Both the position numbers and the translations under genes were made by a program. DNA of 64,000 nt. Source: Paeniglutamicibacter psychrophenolicus. Its GTDB lineage: Bacteria > Actinomycetota > Actinomycetes > Actinomycetales > Micrococcaceae. The stretch spans positions 35,937 through 99,936 of the forward strand of contig NZ_JAUSSH010000019.1 in the NCBI RefSeq assembly GCF_030812255.1. Reading direction: 5' to 3'. The notes under the pieces were generated by a model, which saw nothing but the letters and a program-made list of their open reading frames with translations, had not been told where the DNA came from and did no database searches. Shown in pieces: positions 34,894-42,704 of this stretch. Within the stretch, counting starts at the first letter, position 1. The number at the start of each line of letters is the position of its first letter.

Positions 34894-35065
34894 CCCTACA
34901 GACGTACCCTGCGGCCAGTGGAGGCGATGGGGCAGCACGTGGAGCAAACTCGCGTTAACGCTATGGACAACCAGGACCAATGGTTCCGGTGACGCCCGCT
35001 CCTAGACCGCGAAACGCTCCAGCCGAACAATTGTCCTGCGGTACCCAACCCGCGTATATCAGCAT
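34894..35065 (+). other. Conserved 3' non-coding tail of IS110 copy 3
   Basis: About 170 bases after the stop match the tail of copy 1 (30825-30995), including GTACCCTGCGGCC, GGCAGCACGTGGAGCAA, CGCTCCAGCCGAACAA and GGTACCCAACCCGCG. Such conservation of DNA outside the gene in two otherwise decaying copies suggests a functional end: recombination sites, a 3'-encoded guide RNA of the IS1111 type, or both. Confidence 0.5.
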
Positions 35066-35118
35066 TGACCTTGTAGTCGAAAGACGCGCCCACACCTTCG
35101 CCACCGCAGCGGTACATG

Positions 35119-35158
35119 AAGAACGACCCCGGGCGTTTGCTGGCCCGGAGTCGTTCTT
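35119..35158. terminator. Terminator-like hairpin between two IS110 elements
   Basis: AAGAACGAC-CCCGGGC pairs with GCCCGG-AGTCGTTCTT with one mismatch and a short loop, followed by TCTCT. It lies between convergent transposase genes and probably ends both transcripts. Confidence 0.65.
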
Positions 35159-35185
35159 CTCTACCTAGTACGAAAATAGGGTGAG

Positions 35186-36427
35186 TCAGGCTGCCTCCCG
35201 AGTGCTCAGGGTGACGTCGTAGCCCAGCTCATGGAGGCGCCGGACCGCGTTGTTCCTGGTGCGGGCGGGGTCCTTCCGGGTGAAGAAATCCGAACCGGGG
35301 TCGTGATAGCACTCGCCCTCGGCGAGCATGTGCCAGACGGCGGTGAGGATGGAATGCTCGGTGGCGACCAAGGCCTTCATCTTGCCGCGGCGCACCACGA
35401 TGCGCTTGTAGCGCGCCGCGAGATAGGTTCCCTTGGGATGCCTGGCGATGTTGAGTGCGGCGATGCCCAGCGCGCCCTTGAGGTAGCTGTTCCCGGGGCG
35501 GGTCTTGGACGACTTGACCCGCCCGGCGGACTCGTTGGACCCCGGACTGAGTCCGGCCCAGGAGGCCAGCCGGCCCGGGGTCTCGAAGGTGGACATATCC
35601 GCCCCGGTCTCGGCGACGATGACATCGGCAACGAGGGTGGAGACCCCGGGAATCGTGGTCAGGAACTCCCGAGCGACCAGAAAGGGTTCCATCGCCGCCT
35701 CGACCCTTTCGGTGAGCTGGTCCACCCACCCGGTGATCGAATCGATGCGATCCAGGTGCATCTTGCAGAGGAACGCATGGTGTTCCTCGAACCTGCCGGT
35801 GAGGGCCTCAACGAGCTCGGGAATCCGCGGACGCATGGCACCCTTGGCCAGGTTCGCCAACACCTGCGGATCGCGCTCCCCGCTGATGAGCGCGGCGAGC
35901 ATGGCCCTGGACGACACGCCTAACAGGTCCGACACATGGTCCGACAGCTTGATGCCGGTGGACTCCAGAAACTTCTCCAACCGGTGGATCTCCCGGGTCC
36001 GGTCCTGTGTGGCGATGGTGCGGGCCCGGGTCAAATCCCGCAGGATGCGGATCGGCGGGGGTGGGACGAAGCAGGGACGCAACAGCCCGTGGGCCCCCAA
36101 TTGGGCCAGCCAGGCGGCGTCCGAAACGTCCGCCTTGCGACCCGGGATGTTGCGTGCCGCCTTCGCATTGACAAGCATCACCGGCAGCACGTCTTCAAAC
36201 AGGTAGTAGAACGGCTTCCAGTAGTCACTAGTCGCCTCCATCACCACCGTGGTGACCTGTGCGGCCACCAGCATGTCCCGCAGGGCCAGGATCTGGTTGG
36301 TGGTCGAACCCCACGTGGTGACCGTGATGGGGAAGGTCCCGGCACGCTTGCCTGGAACACGGATGGCGACCTTCGCGTCGCTTTTGGAAATATCAAGGCC
36401 CGCGGCACGTTCATGAATCAGATCCAC
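35186..36427 (-). CDS. IS110-family transposase (copy 4)
   Basis: A 413-residue DEDD recombinase of a different lineage from copies 1-3. The GTG start is chosen for the strong AGGAGG seven bases upstream. AAGLDISKSDAKVAIRVP (Asp), TVVMEATSDYWKPFYYLF (Glu) and NIPGRKADVSDAAWLAQLGAHG (Asp pair) mark the RuvC-like domain. The C-terminal domain carries FLTTIPGVSTLVADVIVAE and the serine region LASWAGLSPGSNESAGRVKSSKTRPGNSYLK. The coding region is intact. Its upstream non-coding end is long and strongly structured. Confidence 0.9.
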   Translation of the reverse strand: MDLIHERAAGLDISKSDAKVAIRVPGKRAGTFPITVTTWGSTTNQILALRDMLVAAQVTTVVMEATSDYWKPFYYLFEDVLPVMLVNAKAARNIPGRKADVSDAAWLAQLGAHGLLRPCFVPPPPIRILRDLTRARTIATQDRTREIHRLEKFLESTGIKLSDHVSDLLGVSSRAMLAALISGERDPQVLANLAKGAMRPRIPELVEALTGRFEEHHAFLCKMHLDRIDSITGWVDQLTERVEAAMEPFLVAREFLTTIPGVSTLVADVIVAETGADMSTFETPGRLASWAGLSPGSNESAGRVKSSKTRPGNSYLKGALGIAALNIARHPKGTYLAARYKRIVVRRGKMKALVATEHSILTAVWHMLAEGECYHDPGSDFFTRKDPARTRNNAVRRLHELGYDVTLSTREAA

Positions 36428-36640
36428 GGGACACCTCCTGAAGTTGTTCGTTCCGATGGGTGATGGTGCCTGCCGCGTGGAGGGCGGAATCAAATCAGGA
36501 CTCTAGTACTCGTGCTCACAGCAACAATCCACGGTTCCCGTGGAACCCTCCGCACCACGCTATTGCACGGGCCAAGTCACGGCACCAAGGAAAGACCGGC
36601 GTCAAACGTGGCAGGCAACACCATCATCCCGCCGACGCAC
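36428..36640 (-). ncRNA. Candidate bridge-RNA region of IS110 copy 4
   Basis: A long imperfect inverted repeat brackets this end: GGGTGATGGTGCCTGCCGCG (36458-36477) faces the complement of 36607-36630, which reads GGGATGATGGTG-TTGCCTGCC-ACG. It encloses about 130 bases upstream of the transposase. IS110 elements lack terminal inverted repeats, so a repeat here is better explained as RNA structure, and this is where IS110-group guide RNAs are encoded. Confidence 0.35.
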
Positions 36641-36806
36641 CCCGGATACCAGATCCCCAGGTGACCCGGCCGTGATTTTCGACCTCCACGGCGCGCAGCG
36701 GCGCTGGAACGCTATTGACAAACTCGGCTACATATCTCTGATGGGTAGGCATGATGGGCAAGAGTCATTGACATGAGCGCTGAACCAACGAAGACTAGCG
36801 GATACG

Positions 36807-37308
36807 ATGATGATCAGGGGCAGCCCCGAACAGACTGAAGCGGCCGTGCTGGCAGGCGAAATACCGTGCCCGGCCTGTTCGGAGCAGCAGCGTGCCCACG
36901 GGCTGCGGACGCACACAGGCACTATTGTCGGCCGCATTGTCCGCCAGCCGAGCCGACACCCTCGAGCTTATCGGGACCCCACTGGCAGCCCAGGCCGCCG
37001 GCAGCGGACACCGCACGATCGCCGCCCACATCGGCCGACCCCTCTCGACGGTGCGCCGCTGGCTTCGCAGGGTGCCGGAAAATCACGTCCACTGGCTGTA
37101 TGAGCAGGTGGCGCAGCACGCGTTCCGCCTCGACCCCGAGATCCTGGTCCGTCCCAGGCGGTGGCCGAGCCTGCTCGGCTGGCGCTTGAATGTGTTGGCC
37201 GGTGCCGCACTGGCCCACCGCCGCCGGGCGGGCCCCGAATTGCCGCACTGGACCCGCATCGGGCTATTCGCCCGGGGTAACCTGCTGAGACCACCGCTGC
37301 GCACCTGA
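36807..37308 (+). pseudogene. DUF6431-type HTH protein remnant
   Basis: The first frame gives EAAVLAGEIPCPACSEQQRAHG, the N-terminal zinc-ribbon half of DUF6431 proteins. A second frame gives ADTLELIGTPLAAQAAGSGH and RTIAAHIGRPLSTVRRWLRR, the helix-turn-helix, followed by HAFRLDPEILVRPRRWPSLLG and a basic tail ending in RTGLFARGNLLRPP-like sequence. The second CxxC segment expected between them is missing, so there has been a deletion as well as a frameshift. Such proteins accompany actinobacterial transposases. Confidence 0.5.
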
Positions 37309-37479
37309 AAATCTAGCGAGACCGTGCTTTGCTATGCCCTGAAACCGACGTCACCATGACGACGACACCGATGGCTATTTCCATGTGCCTGGCAGCGTTG
37401 CCGACCACCGCGTCATGATGATGACGACGACCAAACCCATCGGCATCCGAGGCGCCGCCGCCAGCGTCAAACAACGCTC

Positions 37480-37736
37480 GGTAACACTTGTCCGATGACG
37501 GTGCCGGTGTCGTGGTCCAATGCTGCCATGAAGTGCACGCGGTCCGCGCCACCATTTTTGGCTCCGCGCACTTCCTTGCCGTCGATGGCGACGATCCGCG
37601 AGTCGACCTGGGTTTGCATCCACGCGCCCAGGGCTTCGTCGAAGGCCTCAGCATCCAATCGGGCCAGGACGCGCCGGAAGGTGGTGACTTGCGGCGCCGT
37701 GATTCCGGTGGTGCGCAGCGAGGTGGAGGCGGCCTA
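37480..37736 (-). pseudogene. ISAs1-family transposase fragment
   Basis: The frame LRTTGITAPQVTTFRRVL continues through RLDAEAFDEALGAWM, VAIDGKEVRGAKNGGADRVH and FMAALDHDTGTVIGQV, the N-terminal/central part of an ISAs1 transposase including the first catalytic Asp (VAIDGK). Both the start and the C-terminal two-thirds are lost. Confidence 0.7.
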
Positions 37737-37994
37737 CGTTGACCAGTCTGCTATGCCGGGGAAGGATATGGCGCCGGTCAGTCAGGGCTGTTTCGTTCTA
37801 GCCAAAATCATTCGTTGATCTGACCGAAGAGAAGTATGACGCCGTGTTGTTAATGTCGGAAATTTCTGTTAATCTTTTATGTCGCAGGGTCGGTGACAGT
37901 TCTGCATCAACACATCGGTGACAAAACAAGCACTCTTGGTGGTGACACTTCTTGATTTGTTAATCCATGAATCCATGGGGTGAACTGATCGGAT

Positions 37995-38192
37995 GTGAAA
38001 CCCAACGAACCCGTCGATGCCCGACTCCGGCTAGACATTGCCCAATGGCCCGACGATGCTCCCCGTGGCGCAGTGACGACTTTCTGCCAGGCCCACGGCA
38101 TCAGCCGCAAGACGTTTTACAAGATCCGCGCCGTTGCCCGCAACGAAGGCCAGGCTGCGGCCCTCGAACCCAGGGCTAATGCAAAGTCGTGA
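37995..38192 (+). pseudogene. N-terminal fragment of an IS481-family transposase
   Basis: A 65-codon frame giving MKPNEPVDARLRLDIAQWP, APRGAVTTFCQAHGISRKTF and YKIRAVARNEGQAAALEPR, the HTH start of IS481 transposases, then a TGA. The catalytic rve core is absent from this strand; another IS481 end begins 58 bases later. Confidence 0.75.
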
Positions 38193-38867
38193 GTGACTAC
38201 TCGCGAACGGATCTTCCGACACGGCCGTCCGGGTCCTTTTAATGACGAAATGTGATGTCTCAAGACACCGGTGACAGTTCTATACCAGAACATCGGTGAC
38301 ACTCGGTGTCTCAAGACATCGGTAACACTTACCCCATTTCCGGTTGGTTCTGGAATTTCGCCGTGGCATGCTTCAAGCTCAGATACGTGACGCCGTCTGG
38401 GAATGGATAGTCGTATTTCGTGATCAATTCACCATCCGTCGAGATCACCATCAACTCCGTCTGATCCCAGATGACCTTCACCATGGTGCTGCGTAGCAGT
38501 TTGCCCAAATAGAGCTCCACGCCGGCAACCCGCAGGCACCTGTTCTTATTGACGCGCATCAACTTACTGCCTGTCGCCTCCATGTGCTCGGTCCGCAGCG
38601 TGGCACTGAGCTTGGCTGGCTCCGGGGTTGAATGGTCCTGTGGCGTTGGTGATTGCCCTTCACCCGGCTGTACGGCCAGGACGGCCTCACCGATGCTAGG
38701 AGCGGGCGTGGTGCTGTGCTTCGCCCATTCCCCAGGCGCGAGGGGCTCAGCGACCGGTGTGGCATCCCACGCCTCTTGCGGCGTCATCCGATCCTCCAAG
38801 GACTGATGACCGCGCTGGGTGTTGTAGGCCTAGTCAAAGACCTCAACCTGCCCTTGCAATTCGGCTA

Positions 38868-41295
38868 GGTCCCAGGGCTCTGGTCACCGTGGAGTCCGCG
38901 GTTTTGAAGTTCCGTATGTTTTCGGGGATTTTCTTCGCCAAACCCTTTTAATCTTGCCCGTCATCCGATAAAATAGATTGCAGATATACTAGCGATTTCG
39001 GAGAGGTGAAATGATGTCTGTAATGACTGCGCAATCTCACCTTCCCTTCGCCGTGGTGCCCGACAGCCTGCGGGTTTCCGACGCCGTCGAACTCGTCGAC
39101 ACCCCCGAGGGCGGCCAGGTGTTCGTGCACGGGAACCTCCACTTCGTCTGGGACGCCAACGACGCGGTGGCCCGCCGCTTCGCGGCCGCGAAGCTGGTCG
39201 CCATCAAGGCCGCCCCCGTCAGTGCGATCGCCGCGGCCTTCGGCGTCAGCGAAGGCACGCTCTGGAACTGGGGCCAGGCCCTGGGCACCGGCGGCGTCGC
39301 CGCACTGATACCCGAAACCAAGGGCCCCAAGCGCAACTCGAAACTCACCGACGAGGTCATCACCCGCATCCACGCACTCAGGGCCGAAGGGCTCTCCAAG
39401 ATGGCGATCGGCCGCGCGGTGGGCGTCTCGGACTTCAGCGTCACCCGCGCCTTGGCCATGGAGCCGGCCCCGGCGGCGGCACCGGCCGCCGCCGAAACGG
39501 CCGTCAGGGAAGCCCCCGAGGCGCCGGCATCCCTGCCGGTGCTGCCGGAGGTCATGCCCCGCGCCACCGAGCGTTTCGCCGCCTCCATCGGCGGCGGACA
39601 CCAGGAGGCACCACGCTTCGAGCCGGCATCCCGCATCCCCTACGTCGGGCTGTTCCTGGCGCTGCCGGCCCTGGAACCGACCAAGCTTTTGCCCTGCGCG
39701 GAGAAAGAGCTCGGAAATCAGCTGAAACCGGGATTCTACGGGCTGGAAACCATCCTCCTCGAAGCGGTATTCCGCGCCCTCGCCGGGGAACCACGCACCG
39801 AGGGCGCAACCCGCCTGGACCCCGAAGGCTTCGGAAGAATCCTGGGCCTGGACCGCGCCCCGGAGGTCAAGACCCTGCGCCGGCGCCACCGGGAAATCGC
39901 CGACACCGACAAGGTCGGGGACCTGCTCGAGGCCATGGCCTTTGAACGTTTCCAACAGACCAAGGGCCCGGCGGATGGGCCGGTGATGGTCCTCTACGTT
40001 GATGGACACACCCGCGCCTACACCGGAGGCAAAAAGATCGGCAAACTGCACTCCACCCGGCTGAAGTTCCCGGCCCCCGCCACCGAGGAAACCTGGGTAT
40101 CGGACGCGAACGGGGATCCGGTGATGGTGGTGATGGCCGAACCCGGATCCTCCTTGGTGAAGGAAATCCGCCGGCTGCTGCCCGAGCTGCGCAAGGCGAT
40201 CGGGGACGACCGGCGGGTCCTGGTCGGCTTTGATCGTGGCGGCTGGTCCCCGGAGCTCTTCGCCGACATGGAAGCGGCCGGCTTCGACTCGCTCACCTGG
40301 CGCAAGGGCACTGCCGAGGATGTCGGCGAAAAGCTGTTTGGCACCGTCACCCACATCGACGACCACGGGCAAACCCGGCAGTGGAAGGCCGCGGACACCA
40401 CCGTGGATTTCCTGCTTTCCAAGGCCACCGGGCGGGTGGTCACGATGCGGCAGATCAGCCGCATCGTCCCGCTGGCCAAGGGTTCAGGGACCCGGCAGAT
40501 CCACATTCTCACCACGCTCAGGGAGCCGGGCGCCGGGGAACTGATCTATACGTTGGGGGCTCGCTGGCGTCAGGAAAACTATTTCCGCTACGCCCGCGAG
40601 CATTTCGCCTTGGACGCGCACCCCGGCTACGGCAGCCACGATGATGATCCGGAGCGTTCGGTGCCGAACCCCGCCAAGGACAAGTCCCACCAAGCGGTGC
40701 TGGCGGCCCGCGCCCACCACGAGAAAATGAACGCCATCGCCGACGCCGCGCTGCTGGCGGCCAACACCCCGCCGGAAGGCGCAACCGGCGTGCTGGTCAC
40801 CAACGAGGCCATCAACGCCATCAACGCACCGGTCAACGACGCCCACGCCGCGGTCGAGAAGGCAGAAGCCGCGCACAAGAAGGTGCCCGGCCGGCTGCCG
40901 TTGGGCGAGGTGAATCCCGGCCAGCAGGTCCTGGAAACCCGACTGAAGCAGTTCACCCACCTCATCGGCATGAGCGCTTACACGATCTCCATGTCACTGG
41001 CCGGCGACGTCCGTACCAACACTGGCTACCGGAGCGCTCACAACGGGGCCCACGCCTTGGTCCGGAAGATCCTGACCCAGCCCGGCGACATCGATCCGAC
41101 CGTGCCCGGCTACCTGGACATCACCCTGGATCCGCTGCCCACCGGCCGGGAGACCGCCGCGGCCGCGGAGCTCTGTGAGCACCTCACCGAGACCGAAACA
41201 CCGTTCCCGGGCACCGACCGGATCCTCCGTTTTGCCGTCAGGGAACGCACCCGGGCTCTAGACTAATATCTCTCGATGACCAGAGCCCTGGGTCC
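38868..41295 (+). mobile_element. 2.4-kb unclassified insertion sequence
   Basis: A 2428-bp element with inverted ends: left GGTCCCAGGGCTCTGGTCA, complement of right GGACCCAGGGCTCTGGTCA (one mismatch in 19). It contains one long gene. It is inserted in an IS481 transposase gene. Immediate flanks do not show an exact target duplication. I cannot assign it to a named IS family. Confidence 0.85.
39011..41266 (+). CDS. Large putative DDE transposase with N-terminal HTH
   Basis: A 751-residue protein preceded by GAGAGGTGA just before ATGATG. Residues ~55-150 contain two helix-turn-helix segments (APVSAIAAAFGVSEGTLWNWG and GLSKMAIGRAVGVSDFSVTRAL), then an Ala/Pro linker. The core (about 200-600) shows VLYVDGHTRAYTGGKKIGKL (first Asp, about 325), VLVGFDRGGWSPELFADME (second Asp, about 410) and RWRQENYFRYAREHFALD (R-x-x-E-N helix, about 520), a layout expected of RNase-H-fold transposases of the DDE type. 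A helical Ala-rich C-terminal region follows. Single gene of the 2.4-kb element; intact. The catalytic residue assignment is inference from spacing and context. Confidence 0.7.
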   Translation: MMSVMTAQSHLPFAVVPDSLRVSDAVELVDTPEGGQVFVHGNLHFVWDANDAVARRFAAAKLVAIKAAPVSAIAAAFGVSEGTLWNWGQALGTGGVAALIPETKGPKRNSKLTDEVITRIHALRAEGLSKMAIGRAVGVSDFSVTRALAMEPAPAAAPAAAETAVREAPEAPASLPVLPEVMPRATERFAASIGGGHQEAPRFEPASRIPYVGLFLALPALEPTKLLPCAEKELGNQLKPGFYGLETILLEAVFRALAGEPRTEGATRLDPEGFGRILGLDRAPEVKTLRRRHREIADTDKVGDLLEAMAFERFQQTKGPADGPVMVLYVDGHTRAYTGGKKIGKLHSTRLKFPAPATEETWVSDANGDPVMVVMAEPGSSLVKEIRRLLPELRKAIGDDRRVLVGFDRGGWSPELFADMEAAGFDSLTWRKGTAEDVGEKLFGTVTHIDDHGQTRQWKAADTTVDFLLSKATGRVVTMRQISRIVPLAKGSGTRQIHILTTLREPGAGELIYTLGARWRQENYFRYAREHFALDAHPGYGSHDDDPERSVPNPAKDKSHQAVLAARAHHEKMNAIADAALLAANTPPEGATGVLVTNEAINAINAPVNDAHAAVEKAEAAHKKVPGRLPLGEVNPGQQVLETRLKQFTHLIGMSAYTISMSLAGDVRTNTGYRSAHNGAHALVRKILTQPGDIDPTVPGYLDITLDPLPTGRETAAAAELCEHLTETETPFPGTDRILRFAVRERTRALD

Positions 41296-41477
41296 TTGGC
41301 GAAAGGCTGTTTCTTCAAGCACTTGAACTACGTCGAATGAAAGCGCTCATTCTTCCTTTGAGTCGTGGGCTTATACGGCTTGCCGGTAATAGTGGCAACG
41401 CCCAGACTATTGGCGTACGCGACCAGTTCGCTGATCACGCCCCGACGGATGGGGTTCAAGGCATCGCCATTGTCGGT

Positions 41478-41499
41478 GCTAAGGCGAATTCGCCTTAGC
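41478..41499. repeat. Perfect 22-bp palindrome at an element junction
   Basis: GCTAAGGCGAA-TTCGCCTTAGC is exactly self-complementary. It marks the boundary between the truncated IS481 gene and the DNA leading to the recombinase fragment. A second, longer inverted pair (AAGCCGAGGAAA near 41504, TTTCCTCGGCTT near 41573) follows within 100 bases. Confidence 0.7.
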
Positions 41500-41649
41500 A
41501 CGGATTAAGCCGAGGAAAACGCTAAGCCGAATGACGCCTTTTGGGCCCCGGATTTCCGGGGATTATGGAATCTTTCCTCGGCTTAGCGCTTTGCCTCAAT
41601 TTTGGTGTTACCTTCGTCGTAGCCACATGCCCAGCGAAGGGAAGACGTC

Positions 41650-41969
41650 ATGGAAACGACGGTTACGGAGATTGGGGAACAGGTCCTCGCTGCATTGGCA
41701 GCGGCCGGATACGCGGAGTCGACGATGCGGGAATACCGCGAGTGGATCAAGCGGTTTGAGCAGCTCTCCCGGAAACAGGATGGCCTCTACACCGTGGAGC
41801 TGGGTGCGGTATTCGCCTCGATGACCACGAGCCCGCGGACCGGCAGGTTCAGCAACAAGCGTCGAAAGGCGTGCGGCCGGTTGGTGAGGGTGCTGGATTC
41901 CTATGTGTTGACCGGTTTGGTGGATCTTTCCATCATGCGGACGGGCGGAGGCAAGGCCACTCCGGGACC
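41650..41969 (+). pseudogene. N-terminal fragment of a tyrosine-type recombinase
   Basis: ATG preceded by AAGGGAAG. The first ~105 residues (VTEIGEQVLAALAAAGYAE, STMREYREWIKRFEQLSRKQ, GRFSNKRRKACGRLVRVLDSY) match the N-terminal core-binding region of phage-integrase-like recombinases, especially those of multi-integrase transposons. The catalytic R-H-R-Y domain is absent because an IS481-type end begins at about 41970. The palindromic repeats upstream may be the original end of this transposon. Confidence 0.6.
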
Positions 41970-42100
41970 GCTACCGATGTCTTGACACATCGAGTGTCAC
42001 CGAAGTGCTGATGCAGAAGTGTCACCGATGAGTCGAGACATCACAAAAATTCTGTTAATCATCAAAGTGACTAAACAACCAGGATCAACAGGAATTCCTC

Positions 42101-42175
42101 ATGACATCATCTCTCGAAACCCTCATGAAACGCCACTCTGCACTCCCGCAACTCGACTACGAAACTGCTAAATAG
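42101..42175 (+). CDS. Short ORF, 24 codons
   Basis: ATG preceded by CAGGAATT gives MTSSLETLMKRH followed by a dozen residues and TAG. It may be the remains of a gene start cut by the adjacent repeat-bounded segment, or chance. No family was recognised. Confidence 0.2.
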   Translation: MTSSLETLMKRHSALPQLDYETAK

Positions 42176-42345
42176 CGTCTGATGGTATGTGATCTCTCAT
42201 AACATCGTTTACAGCATCACTTAAGATGGCAAATATGCCTACCTGGTACGGGCATTCCGCGTAAGTGGTGCGTAACCTGAAATGGGCGTTCCACCTATGC
42301 ACATTTGCCAACTTAAGACATCGCTTACTGCTGAATAGCGTCTGA
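42171..42345. repeat. 151-bp segment between 12-bp direct repeats, with a solo IS481-like end
   Basis: AATAGCGTCTGA occurs at 42171-42182 and 42334-42345. Just inside the left copy, from 42188, 25 of 26 bases match the right tip of the IS481 element at 21888-23602 (TGTGATCTCTC followed by ACATCGTTTACA). The interior also has an inverted pair CTTAAG-TGGCAAAT / ATTTGCCAACTTAAG and a second motif ACATCGCTTAC at 42318. It could be a MITE-like derivative of an IS481 relative. Confidence 0.5.
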
Positions 42346-42704
42346 AAGTACCGGTGTTCTGGCAAACTGGTGTCATGAGATCCATCGTCTACGAAGTGAC
42401 AAGATTCGGTGTCCACGATGCTGCGAGATTACACACCACGTCACCGGAATACCACTACCAGGAGGGCCTATTTAGCAATTTAGCACATGTGATCAATACA
42501 TGACTGCAGGATTCGTTGACAAAGCCCTTGAATCGATCGCCTTCACGATTGCCCGACCAGGGTCGATGGAGTGCAAAAATATGAATCGAGAACCATTCGA
42601 AAAGGAAAGTCACCGTGTAACACATTTCCAGATTTTTCACGAAGGAGAGCGGAAAGCTAAGGGCAAACTTTACAGGGTTCCAATGACACGAATCAGCATT
42701 ACGC
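42346..42704. other. Gap downstream of the heparinase-like gene
   Basis: About 360 A+T-richer bases without a supported gene. A plus-strand frame running 42500-42790 overlaps the end of the heparinase-like gene and has no ribosome binding site, so it is not called. No clear terminator was seen. Confidence 0.4.

Larger units (their letters stand above)
33664..35065 (+). mobile_element. IS110-family element (copy 3), intact
   Basis: The limits are set by similarity to copy 1: roughly 100 bases before the gene (shared CCCTTCCGGTCGCC and TGGTAGTGCCA) and about 170 bases after it are conserved between the two copies and diverge outside. No terminal inverted repeats or target duplication are visible, as is normal for this family. 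Confidence 0.65.
38329..41477 (-). pseudogene. C-terminal half of an IS481 transposase, split by a 2.4-kb element
   Basis: Read on the minus strand from 41477: DNGDALNPIRRGVISEL, KPYKPTTQRKNERFHST (second Asp and catalytic Glu region of rve), a TAG, and KQPFAK at the insertion point. After the guest element: ELQGQVEVFD, an amber codon, AYNTQRGHQSLEDRMTPQEAW and the tail KLMRVNKNRCLRVAGVELYL to NQPEMG-stop. The N-terminal half is missing, cut at a 22-bp palindrome (41478). Two stops plus the insertion make it dead. Confidence 0.8.
37875..42045. mobile_element. Composite of IS481-type ends enclosing several elements
   Basis: Outer ends of one IS481-type element face each other: at 37875 the copies of (CA)TCGGTGACA begin at about 37888, 37913 and 37937, and inverted copies (TGTCACCGATG type) lie at 41970, 41995 and 42020. 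The 11-mer TTCTGTTAATC flanks the whole block (37864-37874 and 42050-42060) and is a likely target duplication. Inside lie an N-terminal transposase piece, a second IS481 end starting TGTGATGTCT at 38251, a C-terminal transposase piece on the minus strand, a 2.4-kb element and a recombinase fragment. The interpretation as nested insertions followed by deletion is inference. Confidence 0.6.

Noticed and set aside
33664..34980. 438-codon minus-strand frame opposite IS110 copy 3
   Set aside because: Reverse-frame shadow; the plus strand carries an intact DEDD transposase with a ribosome binding site.
38948..40372. 474-codon minus-strand frame opposite the 751-residue transposase
   Set aside because: Antisense shadow; the plus-strand gene has HTH motifs and a ribosome binding site and fills the element.
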